Position numbers and translations under genes: made by a program. A model generated the notes under the pieces. It saw nothing but the letters and a program-made list of their open reading frames with translations, did not search any database and was not told where the DNA came from. From Bacteroides sp. (lineage in GTDB: Bacteria > Bacteroidota > Bacteroidia > Bacteroidales > Muribaculaceae), in contig JAAVDM010000030.1 in assembly GCA_014801815.1 (NCBI GenBank), forward strand, positions 1-64,000: a stretch of 64,000 bases of DNA, in the 5' to 3' direction. Every line of letters starts with the position of its first letter. The first letter of the stretch is position 1. Below, one piece after another: positions 26,725 to 35,768 of the stretch.

Positions 26725-28530
26725 TCAGAGCGACAGCATGGCCTGTTCGGAGGCCAAATCTGCCAGATAGTCGGTGCGGTCCTGATCAACCTGACGGTCA
26801 AACTCGGCGGCATATTCAGGTATGAGAGCGGTGCGGTCGCGCCACCACTGTCCGAAGCGATCGGCTATCCAGCTCAGTTCCGCCGCCTCGTAAGTATCAT
26901 AAGCCTTATCGAGTTCGGCTTCGACGTCGGTAGGGTTATCGAGCGTGAGGACGTACTCAAGTACGCTGCGTGGTATTATCTGACCGCTGAGGTCGACCCA
27001 TTTGCCCGGCTTCTCGCCTGTCGGTTCGGGCCATACAGCCGGCGAGCCGAGACGGCTGTCGAGATACTTGAACAGGGCAAGGGTATAGAGCTGCCTGGCA
27101 CGTTCGAGGGCTGCACGTGCGAACTTCATGCCCCGGTAACGTACCACACGGTCATCGTCGGCCTCAAGTTTGAGCAGATCCTCGATAATGTCGAGTGCTT
27201 CAAGCATACGGTCGACCGTGTAGGGATTGAGTACCGAGAATATGACGCGGTCATTGAAACGCAGACGCCGTTTCATTCGTCGGTCACGTGTAGGCCATTT
27301 GAGTTCATCACGCATCAGTCCGCAGCTTCGCAGCATCTGAGCCGGCACCACTACTGTGGCACCGCGCTCATCTCCGAAGAGATAAGAGAAAGGAAACTGT
27401 GTCGAATCGGGGTGTGTCTTGTGTGCGCCCATCAGCAGCGAGAAAGCTCCGATACGCGCACCCAGCATGAGGTATGAATTGGACGATGTCTTTACACCAC
27501 GTTCAAGTATGCCCCAGTGTACGGGCCCCAGTTTGTACATGTGATTGCTCTGGTTGGTGGCCGAACCTGCATTCATGAATGACGTCTCACAACCTATCAG
27601 CAGAGTGGCTTTGTGCATACTCACCGTATAAGGGCCGGCAAATAGGGCGCAGGCTTCACCGTTCTCAAGCGTAGAGTTGGCGAAGAAGAGCGAATCGTGG
27701 GCCGTCATACCCTTGTCGAGTACGGCTCCCTGACCTATGTAGCAGTTACGCACCAGTGTGCCGGCGTCAAGACGTCCGTCTTCGACAATGAAATTTTCGG
27801 CGTCTACACCGTTTCCCACGTAAGCGAGAGCACGGCCGTGAGCTGCGTTGTTGATTATTGCGCCATTGACAAGGCGCGAAGCTCCTTCTACCGTCACGTC
27901 AGGCCCGATGCTGACGTTGAGCAGCAGTCCGCAATCACGCACAGCTGACTCATCGCCTATAGCGTGGGGCACGGCACGTGCGTCAAGCCATTCGGTCAGT
28001 CCCGGCCTGAGAGTGTTCTCGGCCCAGCGCGGACTGCGAGCCATAAGTGCGGCGGTCTGAGCCGACAGACCGGGATATATAGTCACCGGACGGCTGCCTG
28101 TCTCGTCAAGTACGCTGACAATCTGGCCTACGCCGCAGGGAGCCTCAGGTTCAAATTCGATGCGTGCTACGTTTTCGACTGTTGCACCCCGGCCGACAGT
28201 ACAACGTGTCAGACCGCCGGGCACACTTCGGATACAGACATCGTCGCCAATGATGCAGTCGCGCAGCAGAGCATTGCGTATGCCGGCATCGGCACGTACC
28301 GTGCGGTCGAGACGTCCGAGGCGTACAGTGCCTATAAATTCGACATCGCGTATCAGAGCGGGGTCTGTATCAGGTGTTATTTCAACGGTCTGCCAGTCAG
28401 TGGCCGAACACCCCTGCCGCTCAAGACGCTCTGCCAGACCTTCGGTGTCGGCCACAGTGTGGCGTTCAGTCGGAAGTGTCGGGTTCTGTGAGGTCGACGG
28501 CGTCGTCGGTGATATCGGTTGCGGGTTCAT
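26725..28530 (-). CDS. DUF4954 protein, hexapeptide-repeat type
   Basis: A protein of about 600 aa of the DUF4954 family, found in Bacteroidetes and a few other phyla, with no known function. The central part has hexapeptide-like repeats suggesting a left-handed beta-helix (for example IGDESAVRDCGLLLNVSIGP, NCYIGQGAVLDKGM), as in acyl- and nucleotidyl-sugar transferases. The C-terminal 200 residues are helical. The ATG at 28530 gives a 65-nt overlap with hflX; a GTG at 28455, just past the hflX stop, would start closer to the conserved part and may be the true start. Confidence 0.82.
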   Translation of the reverse strand: MNPQPISPTTPSTSQNPTLPTERHTVADTEGLAERLERQGCSATDWQTVEITPDTDPALIRDVEFIGTVRLGRLDRTVRADAGIRNALLRDCIIGDDVCIRSVPGGLTRCTVGRGATVENVARIEFEPEAPCGVGQIVSVLDETGSRPVTIYPGLSAQTAALMARSPRWAENTLRPGLTEWLDARAVPHAIGDESAVRDCGLLLNVSIGPDVTVEGASRLVNGAIINNAAHGRALAYVGNGVDAENFIVEDGRLDAGTLVRNCYIGQGAVLDKGMTAHDSLFFANSTLENGEACALFAGPYTVSMHKATLLIGCETSFMNAGSATNQSNHMYKLGPVHWGILERGVKTSSNSYLMLGARIGAFSLLMGAHKTHPDSTQFPFSYLFGDERGATVVVPAQMLRSCGLMRDELKWPTRDRRMKRRLRFNDRVIFSVLNPYTVDRMLEALDIIEDLLKLEADDDRVVRYRGMKFARAALERARQLYTLALFKYLDSRLGSPAVWPEPTGEKPGKWVDLSGQIIPRSVLEYVLTLDNPTDVEAELDKAYDTYEAAELSWIADRFGQWWRDRTALIPEYAAEFDRQVDQDRTDYLADLASEQAMLSL

Positions 28531-29746
28531 AGTCTTGGTCATATTTCTGATAAAGAAAGTCATTGTAGGGGAAGCGTTCCGAGTGAATCTCTCGCGCTTT
28601 CTCGTAAAGCAGTTGTTTCAGGCGGTCGATGTTGGTTTTCTCTTTTGCCGAGATAAAGACCACATCGTCACCCAGACGGTTCATCCACGTCTGTTTCCAT
28701 TCGTCGAGCGATATATTCTCGCGTGTCGGCGGAGTGAGGTCATCGGGGTCTTTAGGAGTATAGCTGAAAGCGTCGATTTTGTTAAACACCAATATCATCG
28801 GCTTCTGTGCGGCGCCGCATACCTCCTGCAGAGTCTTGTTGACCACTTCTATCTGCTCTTCAAACTGGGGGTGTGACACATCGACTACATGCACAAGCAG
28901 GTCAGCCTCGCGCACCTCGTCAAGTGTTGACTTGAACGAATCCACAAGGTGTGTCGGCAACTTGCGTATGAAACCTACAGTGTCGGTAAGCAGGAAGGGA
29001 AGATTGTCGATAATTACCTTGCGCACTGTAGTGTCAAGGGTGGCAAACAGCTTGTTTTCGGCAAACACCTCAGACTTGCTGAGTAGATTCATAATGGTCG
29101 ACTTGCCTACGTTAGTATAGCCTACAAGAGCCACACGTGTGAGTTTGCCGCGATTTTTGCGTTGCTGGCTCTTCTGTCTGTCGATTGATTTCAGTTCCTC
29201 CTTCAGGCGAGCTATCTTATCGAGTATTATACGGCGGTCGGTCTCTATCTGTGTCTCACCGGGACCACGCATACCGATACCGCCTCGCTGGCGTTCGAGG
29301 TGTGTCCACATTCTTGTCAGACGCGGCAGCAGATACTGATACTGTGCCAGTTCCACCTGTGTGCGGGCGGTAGCTGTCTGGGCACGTTTTGCGAATATGT
29401 CAAGGATAAGACTTGTACGGTCGAGTATCTTTACTTTCAGTTCCTTTTCTATATTGGCCACCTGTTTGGTCGACAGATCATCATCGAATATCACCAGACC
29501 TATCTCATTCTCCTCTATATACTGTGCTATTTCTGTCAGTTTGCCGGTGCCCACATAGGTACGCGGGTTGGGGTAGTCGAGTTTCTGCACGAACCGTTTG
29601 ACCGGTTCGGCTCCGGCGGTTGTCGCAAGGAAGGCAAGTTCGTCAAGATATTCGTTGACCTTGGCTTCCGACTGGCGTTGTGTCACAAGGCCCACGAGCA
29701 CGGTGCGTTCGTTGGCCTCCTTATTTATAATGTTGTCTTCTATCAT
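28466..29746 (-). CDS. hflX: GTPase HflX
   Basis: HflX binds the large subunit and splits stalled or idle ribosomes. The 426-aa protein has the N-terminal HflX domain (with YVGTGKLTEI and VIFDDDLS), the RGGIGMRGPGETQIETDRR linker signature near residue 160, and a GTPase domain with GYTNVGKST (G1), DTVGFIRKLP (G3) and NKID (G4). The acidic tail is short. It is upstream of and overlaps the DUF4954 gene, so they are probably cotranscribed. Confidence 0.95.
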   Translation of the reverse strand: MIEDNIINKEANERTVLVGLVTQRQSEAKVNEYLDELAFLATTAGAEPVKRFVQKLDYPNPRTYVGTGKLTEIAQYIEENEIGLVIFDDDLSTKQVANIEKELKVKILDRTSLILDIFAKRAQTATARTQVELAQYQYLLPRLTRMWTHLERQRGGIGMRGPGETQIETDRRIILDKIARLKEELKSIDRQKSQQRKNRGKLTRVALVGYTNVGKSTIMNLLSKSEVFAENKLFATLDTTVRKVIIDNLPFLLTDTVGFIRKLPTHLVDSFKSTLDEVREADLLVHVVDVSHPQFEEQIEVVNKTLQEVCGAAQKPMILVFNKIDAFSYTPKDPDDLTPPTRENISLDEWKQTWMNRLGDDVVFISAKEKTNIDRLKQLLYEKAREIHSERFPYNDFLYQKYDQDYEPATDITDDAVDLTEPDTSD

Positions 29747-29805
29747 GGATACGATATGTTTTTACAATCGGAGTGGCTGGCGTCAGACTTTGCCCCAGGC
29801 CACTG

Positions 29806-29813
29806 CAAAGTTA
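29806..29813 (-). promoter_or_regulatory. Probable -7 box of the hflX promoter
   Basis: TAACTTTG is read on the minus strand about 60 bp before the hflX ATG. No convincing -33 box is seen at 19-21 bp. Confidence 0.4.
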
Positions 29814-29954
29814 ATCATAAATTGTCTGACCACATACTTTATTGTAGCAGACACTATATAAATATAACGTATGGCAGAGGCTACTTACGGACCGGCGACG
29901 GCTAAAATGTCATAAAACCGCCTGTCGCAACTTGCCGGAGCTGTCATAATGTGA

Positions 29955-30017
29955 GGCATATACCGTGCCAATCATACCGGCGGTCGCTTAGTGACCGATG
30001 ATAGGCTGAGGTATGCC
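29955..30017. ncRNA. Nested hairpin between divergent hflX and ompH-like genes
   Basis: Four nested helices close in register: GGCATATACC with GGTATGCC (one bulge), GCC with GGC, ATCAT with ATGAT, and GGTC with GACC. The loop is GCTTAGT. This gives about 20 base pairs in 63 nt. It lies between the promoters of the two divergent genes, so it belongs to neither leader. It may be a small RNA, a REP-like element or a DNA site. No family is recognised and the strand is unknown. Confidence 0.5.
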
Positions 30018-30051
30018 GACCGGGGGTGTGAGAGGGAAAAATAATGGCTAA

Positions 30052-30086
30052 TTTGCGGTATATAAGTAATTTTTTCATTAATTTTG
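30052..30086 (+). promoter_or_regulatory. Upstream candidate promoter of the ompH-pepD group
   Basis: TTTG (30052-30055) and TAATTTTG (30079-30086) both match the consensus, but the spacing of 23 bp is longer than the usual 19-21. Confidence 0.4.
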
Positions 30087-30172
30087 CACATCAATACCTT
30101 TTCAGCGCTCCGGCAGCGTTACGGCATAGGTGAAATGTATAAAGTTTAAAAAAAGTGAAATTGACGCTTCTT

Positions 30173-30205
30173 ATTGCATTATTAGTGGCAATATCATTAA
30201 TTTTG
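30173..30205 (+). promoter_or_regulatory. Promoter of the ompH-pepD group
   Basis: ATTG (30173-30176) and TAATTTTG (30198-30205) are 21 bp apart. The start near 30212 leaves a leader of about 155 nt. Confidence 0.6.
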
Positions 30206-30367
30206 TTGTCGCTAAGTAGTGTCACGCGCCCTCGCAATGGCGAGCGCCGTGGACACGCCTGCCGTCACGAAGTCTCCCCGCAGCGCGACCGGCAGCATGA
30301 AACCCGTTAGGGCCTCACACCGTGCCTCACCTCACAAACGAGATGAATATTTTAGCCTAACTATATA
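30206..30367 (+). other. GC-rich, structured leader of the OmpH-like gene
   Basis: The leader contains an imperfect hairpin at 30219-30256 (GTGTC ... CTCGC, loop AAT, GGCGAG ... GACAC) and further GC-rich sequence. No known riboswitch is recognised. It may affect stability or translation of the envelope protein mRNA. Confidence 0.35.
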
Positions 30368-30964
30368 ATGAAGAAAACCTTCCACATGGCAGCCCTGGCG
30401 CTGCTTGCCGTCGCAGCTACTGCATGCGACAGCCAAGAGAAACCGGCCAATAAGCCGGAGGCTCCCAAAAAAGCCGTTACCGAGACCAAGAAGCATGAGC
30501 TGCCCAACTACCGTTATGTCGATGTCGACTCGGTGCTGAGCAAGTATAATCTGGCCAAGGACTACAACGAAGAGATGCTGCGTATGCAGAACAACATGGA
30601 GTCAAAAGCCAAGAAGCACCAGAACTCGCTGCAGTCGCAGGCAACTTCGATTCAGAACAAGCTGCAGAACAACGGCTATCTCAGTGAGGAGTCGTACAAG
30701 CAGGACCAACAGCGCTTCGCTAACGCACAGAGTGCCGCCGAGCGTGAGATGACTTCGCTGCAGAATGACTTCCAGAACTCAGCCATGAAGGCTCAGCAGG
30801 CTGTCAACGATTCGGTCTATGCTTTTATAAAAGAGTACAACCGCTCTCACGGTTATGACGCCATATTCCAGAAGGCTGCCACTCTCTATATCGACCCTGC
30901 ACTTGACATCACCGATGAGGTAATAGAAGGCCTCAACGCCCGTTATAATAAGGTGAAGAAATAA
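30368..30964 (+). CDS. OmpH/Skp-family lipoprotein
   Basis: A 198-aa lipoprotein (lipobox ATAC, Cys20) with a Lys/Pro-rich linker and a long coiled-coil body (about 60-150, NEEMLRMQNNMESKAKKHQN) ending in the family segment NRSHGYDAIFQK and LYIDPALDITDEVIEGLN. Skp/OmpH proteins are periplasmic chaperones for outer-membrane proteins. A lipid anchor is a common variant in Bacteroidales. It is followed by pepD after about 30 bp and probably starts that transcript. Confidence 0.87.
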   Translation: MKKTFHMAALALLAVAATACDSQEKPANKPEAPKKAVTETKKHELPNYRYVDVDSVLSKYNLAKDYNEEMLRMQNNMESKAKKHQNSLQSQATSIQNKLQNNGYLSEESYKQDQQRFANAQSAAEREMTSLQNDFQNSAMKAQQAVNDSVYAFIKEYNRSHGYDAIFQKAATLYIDPALDITDEVIEGLNARYNKVKK

Positions 30965-30996
30965 TACCAAACAAAACACATAAATACTTGACAACA

Positions 30997-32463
30997 ATGG
31001 AAGTAAAAGACCTGAAGCCGGAACTTATCTGGCAATGCTTTGACGAGATAACCAAGGTGCCGCGTCCCTCCACACATGAGGAGCAGATACGCACCTTCCT
31101 GCTGGACTTCGCCAAGAAGCACGGCATCGAGGCAAAAACCGATAAAACCGGTAACGTGGTGATGCGCAAACCGGCTACCAAGGGCCATGAGAATGCTCCC
31201 ACCGTAGTGCTGCAGTCGCACATGGATATGGTGGCCGAGAAGAACAACGATGTCAAGCATGACTTCCTCAAAGATCCCATCGAAACTTATGTGGACGGTG
31301 ACTGGGTAAAGGCTCGTGGCACCACACTCGGCGCCGATAACGGTATCGGTATGGCAGCCGCTATGGCTGTCATGATAGACGACACCCTTGAGCACGGTCC
31401 CGTAGAGGCTCTCTTCACTGTCAATGAGGAAATCGGTCTCGAAGGTGCCCAGAACCTCGGCAAGGATATGATAAGCGGCACTATGCTGCTCAATCTTGAC
31501 TCAGAGGACGACGGTGAGATTTTCGTAGGCTGTGCCGGCGGTATCGACACTACAGCCATATTCACATACAACCGCAGCTTCGCACCTGAGAATTTCAAGT
31601 ATCTGCGTGTCAGCGTCACCGGCCTGTTAGGCGGTCACAGCGGCGGCGATATACATCTGGGCCGTGCCAACGCCAACAAGGTGATAGCCCGTTTTATATG
31701 GGAATGCTCACAACGCTGGGACATCGAAGTCAGCACTTTCGACGGCGGCAACCTGCGTAACGCCATACCGCGTGAGGCTTACGCCGTGTTCGGTATTCTC
31801 AGTGACCACCGTGAAGAGGTAATACGTCATCTCAATAAGTATGCTGCTGCTATCCGTAATGAGTACGAGGGTGTTGAACCCGGTATGAATCTCACTATCG
31901 AAGAGGTTGAACGTCCTGAGTTCTGCATTGACTCTAAGACATCGCTTGCTCTGATACGTGCCCTTTACAGCGCACCTCACGGTGTGATTTCGATGAGCCG
32001 TGACCTTGAGAATCTGGTTGAGACTTCGACCAACCTCGCTGCTGTCAAGATGATAGAGGACAATAAAATTAAAGTCACAACATCACAGCGTTCATCGGTA
32101 GAGAGCCGCAAGAACGACATCGCCGGCCAGGTGGAGGCTCACTTCCAGCTTGCAGGTGCCGAAGTATCACACAGCGACGGTTATCCCGGCTGGGCTCCCA
32201 ATATGAAGTCACCCATAATGCGTCTCAGTGCCGAAGCCTACGAGGAACTGTTCGGTGTCAAGCCCGCTATAAAGGCCATACATGCCGGTCTTGAGTGCGG
32301 TCTGTTCCTTTCAAAATATCCTCATCTTGATATGGTGAGCTTCGGTCCTACAATGACCGGTGTTCACTCGCCGGATGAGAAATTACTCATTCCGACGGTA
32401 GAGAAATTCTGGCGTCATCTGTGCCGCGTGCTTGAGAAAGTGGCCCAATCGGCCGAGTCATGA
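30997..32463 (+). CDS. pepD: Aminoacyl-histidine dipeptidase (PepD-type, M20), copy 1
   Basis: Cytosolic zinc dipeptidase with broad specificity including Xaa-His. The 488-aa protein shows VLQSHMDMVAEK (metal His/Asp), TTLGADNGIGMAAAMAV (bridging Asp), LFTVNEEIGLEGA (catalytic and metal Glu), LLNLDSEDDGE and HAGLECGLF (C-terminal His/Glu). I start at the ATG (MEVKDLKPELIW); an in-frame TTG lies 9 bp upstream. The stop overlaps the next gene by ATGA. A clear paralogue follows at 33254, so this looks like a tandem duplication. Confidence 0.92.
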   Translation: MEVKDLKPELIWQCFDEITKVPRPSTHEEQIRTFLLDFAKKHGIEAKTDKTGNVVMRKPATKGHENAPTVVLQSHMDMVAEKNNDVKHDFLKDPIETYVDGDWVKARGTTLGADNGIGMAAAMAVMIDDTLEHGPVEALFTVNEEIGLEGAQNLGKDMISGTMLLNLDSEDDGEIFVGCAGGIDTTAIFTYNRSFAPENFKYLRVSVTGLLGGHSGGDIHLGRANANKVIARFIWECSQRWDIEVSTFDGGNLRNAIPREAYAVFGILSDHREEVIRHLNKYAAAIRNEYEGVEPGMNLTIEEVERPEFCIDSKTSLALIRALYSAPHGVISMSRDLENLVETSTNLAAVKMIEDNKIKVTTSQRSSVESRKNDIAGQVEAHFQLAGAEVSHSDGYPGWAPNMKSPIMRLSAEAYEELFGVKPAIKAIHAGLECGLFLSKYPHLDMVSFGPTMTGVHSPDEKLLIPTVEKFWRHLCRVLEKVAQSAES

Positions 32464-33197
32464 GAGGCTTCAGGCGCGGATGCGCCCTGATGCTGAGTGC
32501 CTTGGGTGGGGTGGTACTGCTGGCCTGCGCCGGTGAGATCGCCCGCACTCCGCAGACAAGCGATATAGTCGCAGTGCTTGACCATGTCCGTATCGACTCG
32601 GTACCCAAAGCTGACATTTCCACACGTTACTCCGAACTGACTGACACTGACTTTAAGCTCGTCGCCGACGAACTTGGTGTCGAAGTGGCTGCCATAAAGG
32701 CTGTGGTGCAGATTGAGGCCGGAGCCGAGATGAAAGGTTTCTGGGCACCGGGTGTACCTGTCATCAACTTTGATAAGACGATGTATAATAAATACCGTTC
32801 GCAGTCGAAGGAGAAGAAGGGTCCACCTGTACCCGATGGACTCACCGGTTATGCTCTGCGCCAGTGGACACAGCTTGTGAGCGCACGCAAGACTGACGCC
32901 AGAGCGGCCAATATGGGTACGTTCTGGGGTATGTTTCAGATAGGCGGCTTCAATTACAAGCTGTGCGGCTGTAAAGATATCGACGAGTTTGTGCGACTCA
33001 TGTCTTATTCCGAACTTGAACAGCTTGAACTGTTCGCAGCTTTCATCACCAACACCGGTATGCTGGCTGACCTGAGGAAGAAGAACTGGGCCGGATTCGC
33101 ACGCAAGTATAACGGTTCGAGCTATGCGCGCCGTGGCTACCACACTAAGATGGCTGCTGCCTACAAGAAGTTTGTGAAGCAGCCACTTGATCTCTGA
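32460..33197 (+). CDS. Lipoprotein N-acetylmuramidase (DUF3380 type)
   Basis: A 245-aa predicted lipoprotein (lipobox LLAC, Cys23) whose residues about 60-240 match the N-acetylmuramidase domain best known from phage endolysins: VVQIEAGAEMKGFW with the likely catalytic Glu86, then NFDKTMYNKY, GTFWGMFQIGGFNYKLCG, WAGFARKYNGSSYA and KMAAAYKKF. It would cleave the glycan strands of peptidoglycan from the periplasm. Its start codon overlaps the stop of pepD copy 1 (ATGA), implying translational coupling. No other phage genes are nearby, so it appears to be a domesticated host enzyme. Confidence 0.85.
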   Translation: MRGFRRGCALMLSALGGVVLLACAGEIARTPQTSDIVAVLDHVRIDSVPKADISTRYSELTDTDFKLVADELGVEVAAIKAVVQIEAGAEMKGFWAPGVPVINFDKTMYNKYRSQSKEKKGPPVPDGLTGYALRQWTQLVSARKTDARAANMGTFWGMFQIGGFNYKLCGCKDIDEFVRLMSYSELEQLELFAAFITNTGMLADLRKKNWAGFARKYNGSSYARRGYHTKMAAAYKKFVKQPLDL

Positions 33198-33253
33198 CCC
33201 TCTGCCAAATTTACCTTTTAATCATAACACCATCGTATTTACAAACTCACACA

Positions 33254-34708
33254 ATGACTATAAGAGACCTCCAGCCGAAGCTGCTCTGGGAGTGCTTCGA
33301 CGAGATAACCAAAGTGCCGCGTCCGACACATCACCTCGACAAGATGCTGAAATTTCTTGTTGACTGGGCCGAACGTCACAATATACCCTGCAAGACCGAC
33401 GCCGTAGGCAACGTCGTTATGACCAAGCCCGCAACTCCGGGTCACGAAAATGCTCCCACCATTATACTTCAGGGACATCAGGACATGGTGGCCGAGAAGC
33501 GCGGTGACAAGGTGCATGACTTCCTCAATGACCCCATTACCACAATCGTAGATGGCGACTGGGTACATGCCGACGGCACCACACTGGGTGCTGACAACGG
33601 TATGGGCTGTGCTTCTGCAATGGCTGTGCTGCTTGACGACACTCTTGTACACGGCCCGATACAGGCTCTGTTCACGGTAGACGAGGAACAGGGACTCATT
33701 GGTGCAAACGGCCTGCAACCCGGTTTCGTTACGGGTGATATTCTGCTCAACCTCGACAGCGAGGAACACGGTCAGCTTGTAATAGGCTGTGCCGGCGGAA
33801 AGGTAGCTATTGCCGAATGGCCCTACAGCCGTGAGGCTGCCCCCGAAGGCTTCGCATGGTATGAAGTGCGTATAGACCATCTCAAGGGTGGCCACTCCGG
33901 TATGGAGATAAATTTAGGTCGTGGCAACGCCAACCGTCAGCTGAGCCGCTTCATATTCGAGGCTTCCGCTCGCTGGGACGTACGCATAGCTGAAATAGAC
34001 GGCGGTGGTCTTGCCAATGCCATACCGCGTGAGGCTCACGCTACGGTAGGTGTGCCGGAAGCTGCTAAGGCTGACTTCGAGAAGTATGTAGTCGAGTTCT
34101 CCGACATGATTCACGCCGAGTATCTTCTGGCTGAGGGTAGCGACTTTACATTCGGTGCCTGCGCTGCCGAAGCTCCTGCCGAGGTTATGGTGAAGCATGA
34201 TTCAGAGCGTCTGATATGCGCACTGTTTGCCTGTCCTAACGGAGTACAGGGTATGAGCAACGCCGTTGAAGGTTTGGTGGAGACAAGCTGCAACCTTGCC
34301 TCAGTCAAGCCGGCCGGTGAGTATCGTCTTGCAGTGACGGTACATGTCCGTTCGTCTGTTGACAGCCGTCGTGATGAGACAGCCGACCGTGTGAAGGCTC
34401 TTTTCAGTCTTATAGGTGCTGAGGTAAAATATGATGATGCCTACGTAGGTTGGGCACCCAACCCCGATTCCAAGGTGCTTAAAGTGGCTGAAGAGTCATT
34501 TGAGCAGCTTTTTGGCGAGCGTCCGCGTGTTGAGGCTCTGCACGCCGGTCTGGAGTGTGGTCTGTTCCTTGAGAAACTCGGCCCTCTCGATATGATTTCA
34601 TTCGGTCCGACCCTGAAAGATATTCACTCACCCGGAGAGAAAGCCAATATCCCCTCAGTAGAGAAATACTGGCGTCTGCTTACTGACATTCTGCGTCGTC
34701 TGGCTTGA
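33254..34708 (+). CDS. pepD: Aminoacyl-histidine dipeptidase (PepD-type, M20), copy 2
   Basis: A 484-aa paralogue of the gene at 30997. Motifs are the same (ILQGHQDMVAEK, TTLGADNGMGCASAMAV, LFTVDEEQGLIGA, LLNLDSEEHGQ, LHAGLECGLF), and all metal and catalytic residues are present. The openings of the two proteins are similar almost residue by residue (CFDEITKVPRP). Sequence differs enough (by eye roughly half identical) that substrate preference may have split. A strong terminator follows. Confidence 0.92.
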   Translation: MTIRDLQPKLLWECFDEITKVPRPTHHLDKMLKFLVDWAERHNIPCKTDAVGNVVMTKPATPGHENAPTIILQGHQDMVAEKRGDKVHDFLNDPITTIVDGDWVHADGTTLGADNGMGCASAMAVLLDDTLVHGPIQALFTVDEEQGLIGANGLQPGFVTGDILLNLDSEEHGQLVIGCAGGKVAIAEWPYSREAAPEGFAWYEVRIDHLKGGHSGMEINLGRGNANRQLSRFIFEASARWDVRIAEIDGGGLANAIPREAHATVGVPEAAKADFEKYVVEFSDMIHAEYLLAEGSDFTFGACAAEAPAEVMVKHDSERLICALFACPNGVQGMSNAVEGLVETSCNLASVKPAGEYRLAVTVHVRSSVDSRRDETADRVKALFSLIGAEVKYDDAYVGWAPNPDSKVLKVAEESFEQLFGERPRVEALHAGLECGLFLEKLGPLDMISFGPTLKDIHSPGEKANIPSVEKYWRLLTDILRRLA

Positions 34709-34731
34709 CGAACTACAGTTATACAATAGCT

Positions 34732-34777
34732 AAAACCGCTGATAGTCTTTTGCAAAAGACTATCAGCGGTTTTTTTA
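34732..34777 (+). terminator. Intrinsic terminator after pepD copy 2
   Basis: A perfect 20-bp stem (AAAACCGCTGATAGTCTTTT and its complement) with a 2-nt loop is followed by a run of T. Confidence 0.9.
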
Positions 34778-34795
34778 TTTATACGGCTTACATAA

Positions 34796-34918
34796 GATAG
34801 CCTATGCTTGTCTCCTGCGCTTTGTGTTCGAATCATCTCAAAAATAACAAGTTTTATGGTTCAGGATTCAAAGACTTGACATGAAACCATGTATTGTTTA
34901 ATTTTTAAGAGCTATTTA
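34796..34918. repeat. Palindromic repeat element, partial hybrid copy
   Basis: The core and inner arm (CGAATCATCTCAAAAATAAC) match the right half of copy A. The outer part (TTCAGGATTCAAAGACTTGA, TGTTTAATTTTTAAGAGCTA) matches the reverse complement of the left arm of the copy at 62880. The left end is missing. It sits between the pepD terminator and the NYN gene. Confidence 0.7.
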
Positions 34919-35042
34919 TCTCTTTTCTCTTTGTTTTTGCAGTGAACTATATCAGACTTGTAAGGGTTAATAAATATAAAAGAAGATAATCACGGGGACG
35001 TGGTCTGGTGACCGCGTGCCGGCTAAATAAAGACTTAACCAC

Positions 35043-35693
35043 ATGCTTGGATATATTTCGATAGGCGTGTTCATCGACGGCGGATATTACGCCAAGGTGA
35101 ACCGTGCCCTCAAAGCTATAGAGAATTCCATTATCAGGGTGCGCTCACTGTTTGACTTTATCACCAGTAGGCTGGCGCGCGAAGATCACATACACCCCAG
35201 CGACTGTCAGATAACGGAAGCCCATTATTTCAGAGGCCGCTTCAGGGTAAAAGAGGCTTACGATAAACATCTGCTCTATAACGAGCGTAAATTTGAGGAT
35301 ACGCTTATCGAGAACGATGTCGTGTTTCACTACAAGCATTTGCGTGAGATGGAGCGTGACGGACGTGTCGAGGTAGTGGAGAAAGGTGTGGACGTATGGT
35401 TTGCTCTTGAGGCTTACGAACTGGCTACTTTCCGTAAGTTTGACTATGTTGTGCTTATAACCGGCGATGCCGACCACGAGATGCTGGTGCGTAAACTCAA
35501 GGCATTGAAAATAAAGACTGTGCTGCTCACATGGAATCTGACACATGTCGACGCCACTTCGCCGTTGCTGCGTGAGGAGGCAGGACACCATTGGGAATTG
35601 AGCGACATACTCGAAAAAGACCCGGGACTTAAGAATGATCTTCTCTACCGGCTTAAAGAACCTGCAATCAATCCGCTCGGTGAGGAATTCTGA
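35043..35693 (+). CDS. NYN-domain (PIN-like) protein, LabA/DUF88 type
   Basis: A 216-aa protein of the NYN family of predicted ribonucleases, cytoplasmic. Visible acidic positions fit the PIN-like site: SIGVFIDGGYYAKV (first Asp), EKGVDVWFALEAYEL (second) and VLITGDADHEML (third and fourth), followed by KIKTVLLTW. RNA cleavage has been shown for some relatives but not assigned here. It stands alone, 75 bp upstream of a small lipoprotein gene. Confidence 0.85.
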   Translation: MLGYISIGVFIDGGYYAKVNRALKAIENSIIRVRSLFDFITSRLAREDHIHPSDCQITEAHYFRGRFRVKEAYDKHLLYNERKFEDTLIENDVVFHYKHLREMERDGRVEVVEKGVDVWFALEAYELATFRKFDYVVLITGDADHEMLVRKLKALKIKTVLLTWNLTHVDATSPLLREEAGHHWELSDILEKDPGLKNDLLYRLKEPAINPLGEEF

Positions 35694-35768
35694 TGCTTCC
35701 GCAGCATACGTAAGATAAGATGAAATTATAAACAATTAAAACCCAAAATAGAAAACAGATAATCAGAC

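Noticed and set aside
32460..33197. Prophage remnant marked by the lysin-type muramidase
   Set aside because: No integrase, holin, structural genes or att-like repeats are near, and the protein has a lipoprotein signal and is coupled to a host gene.
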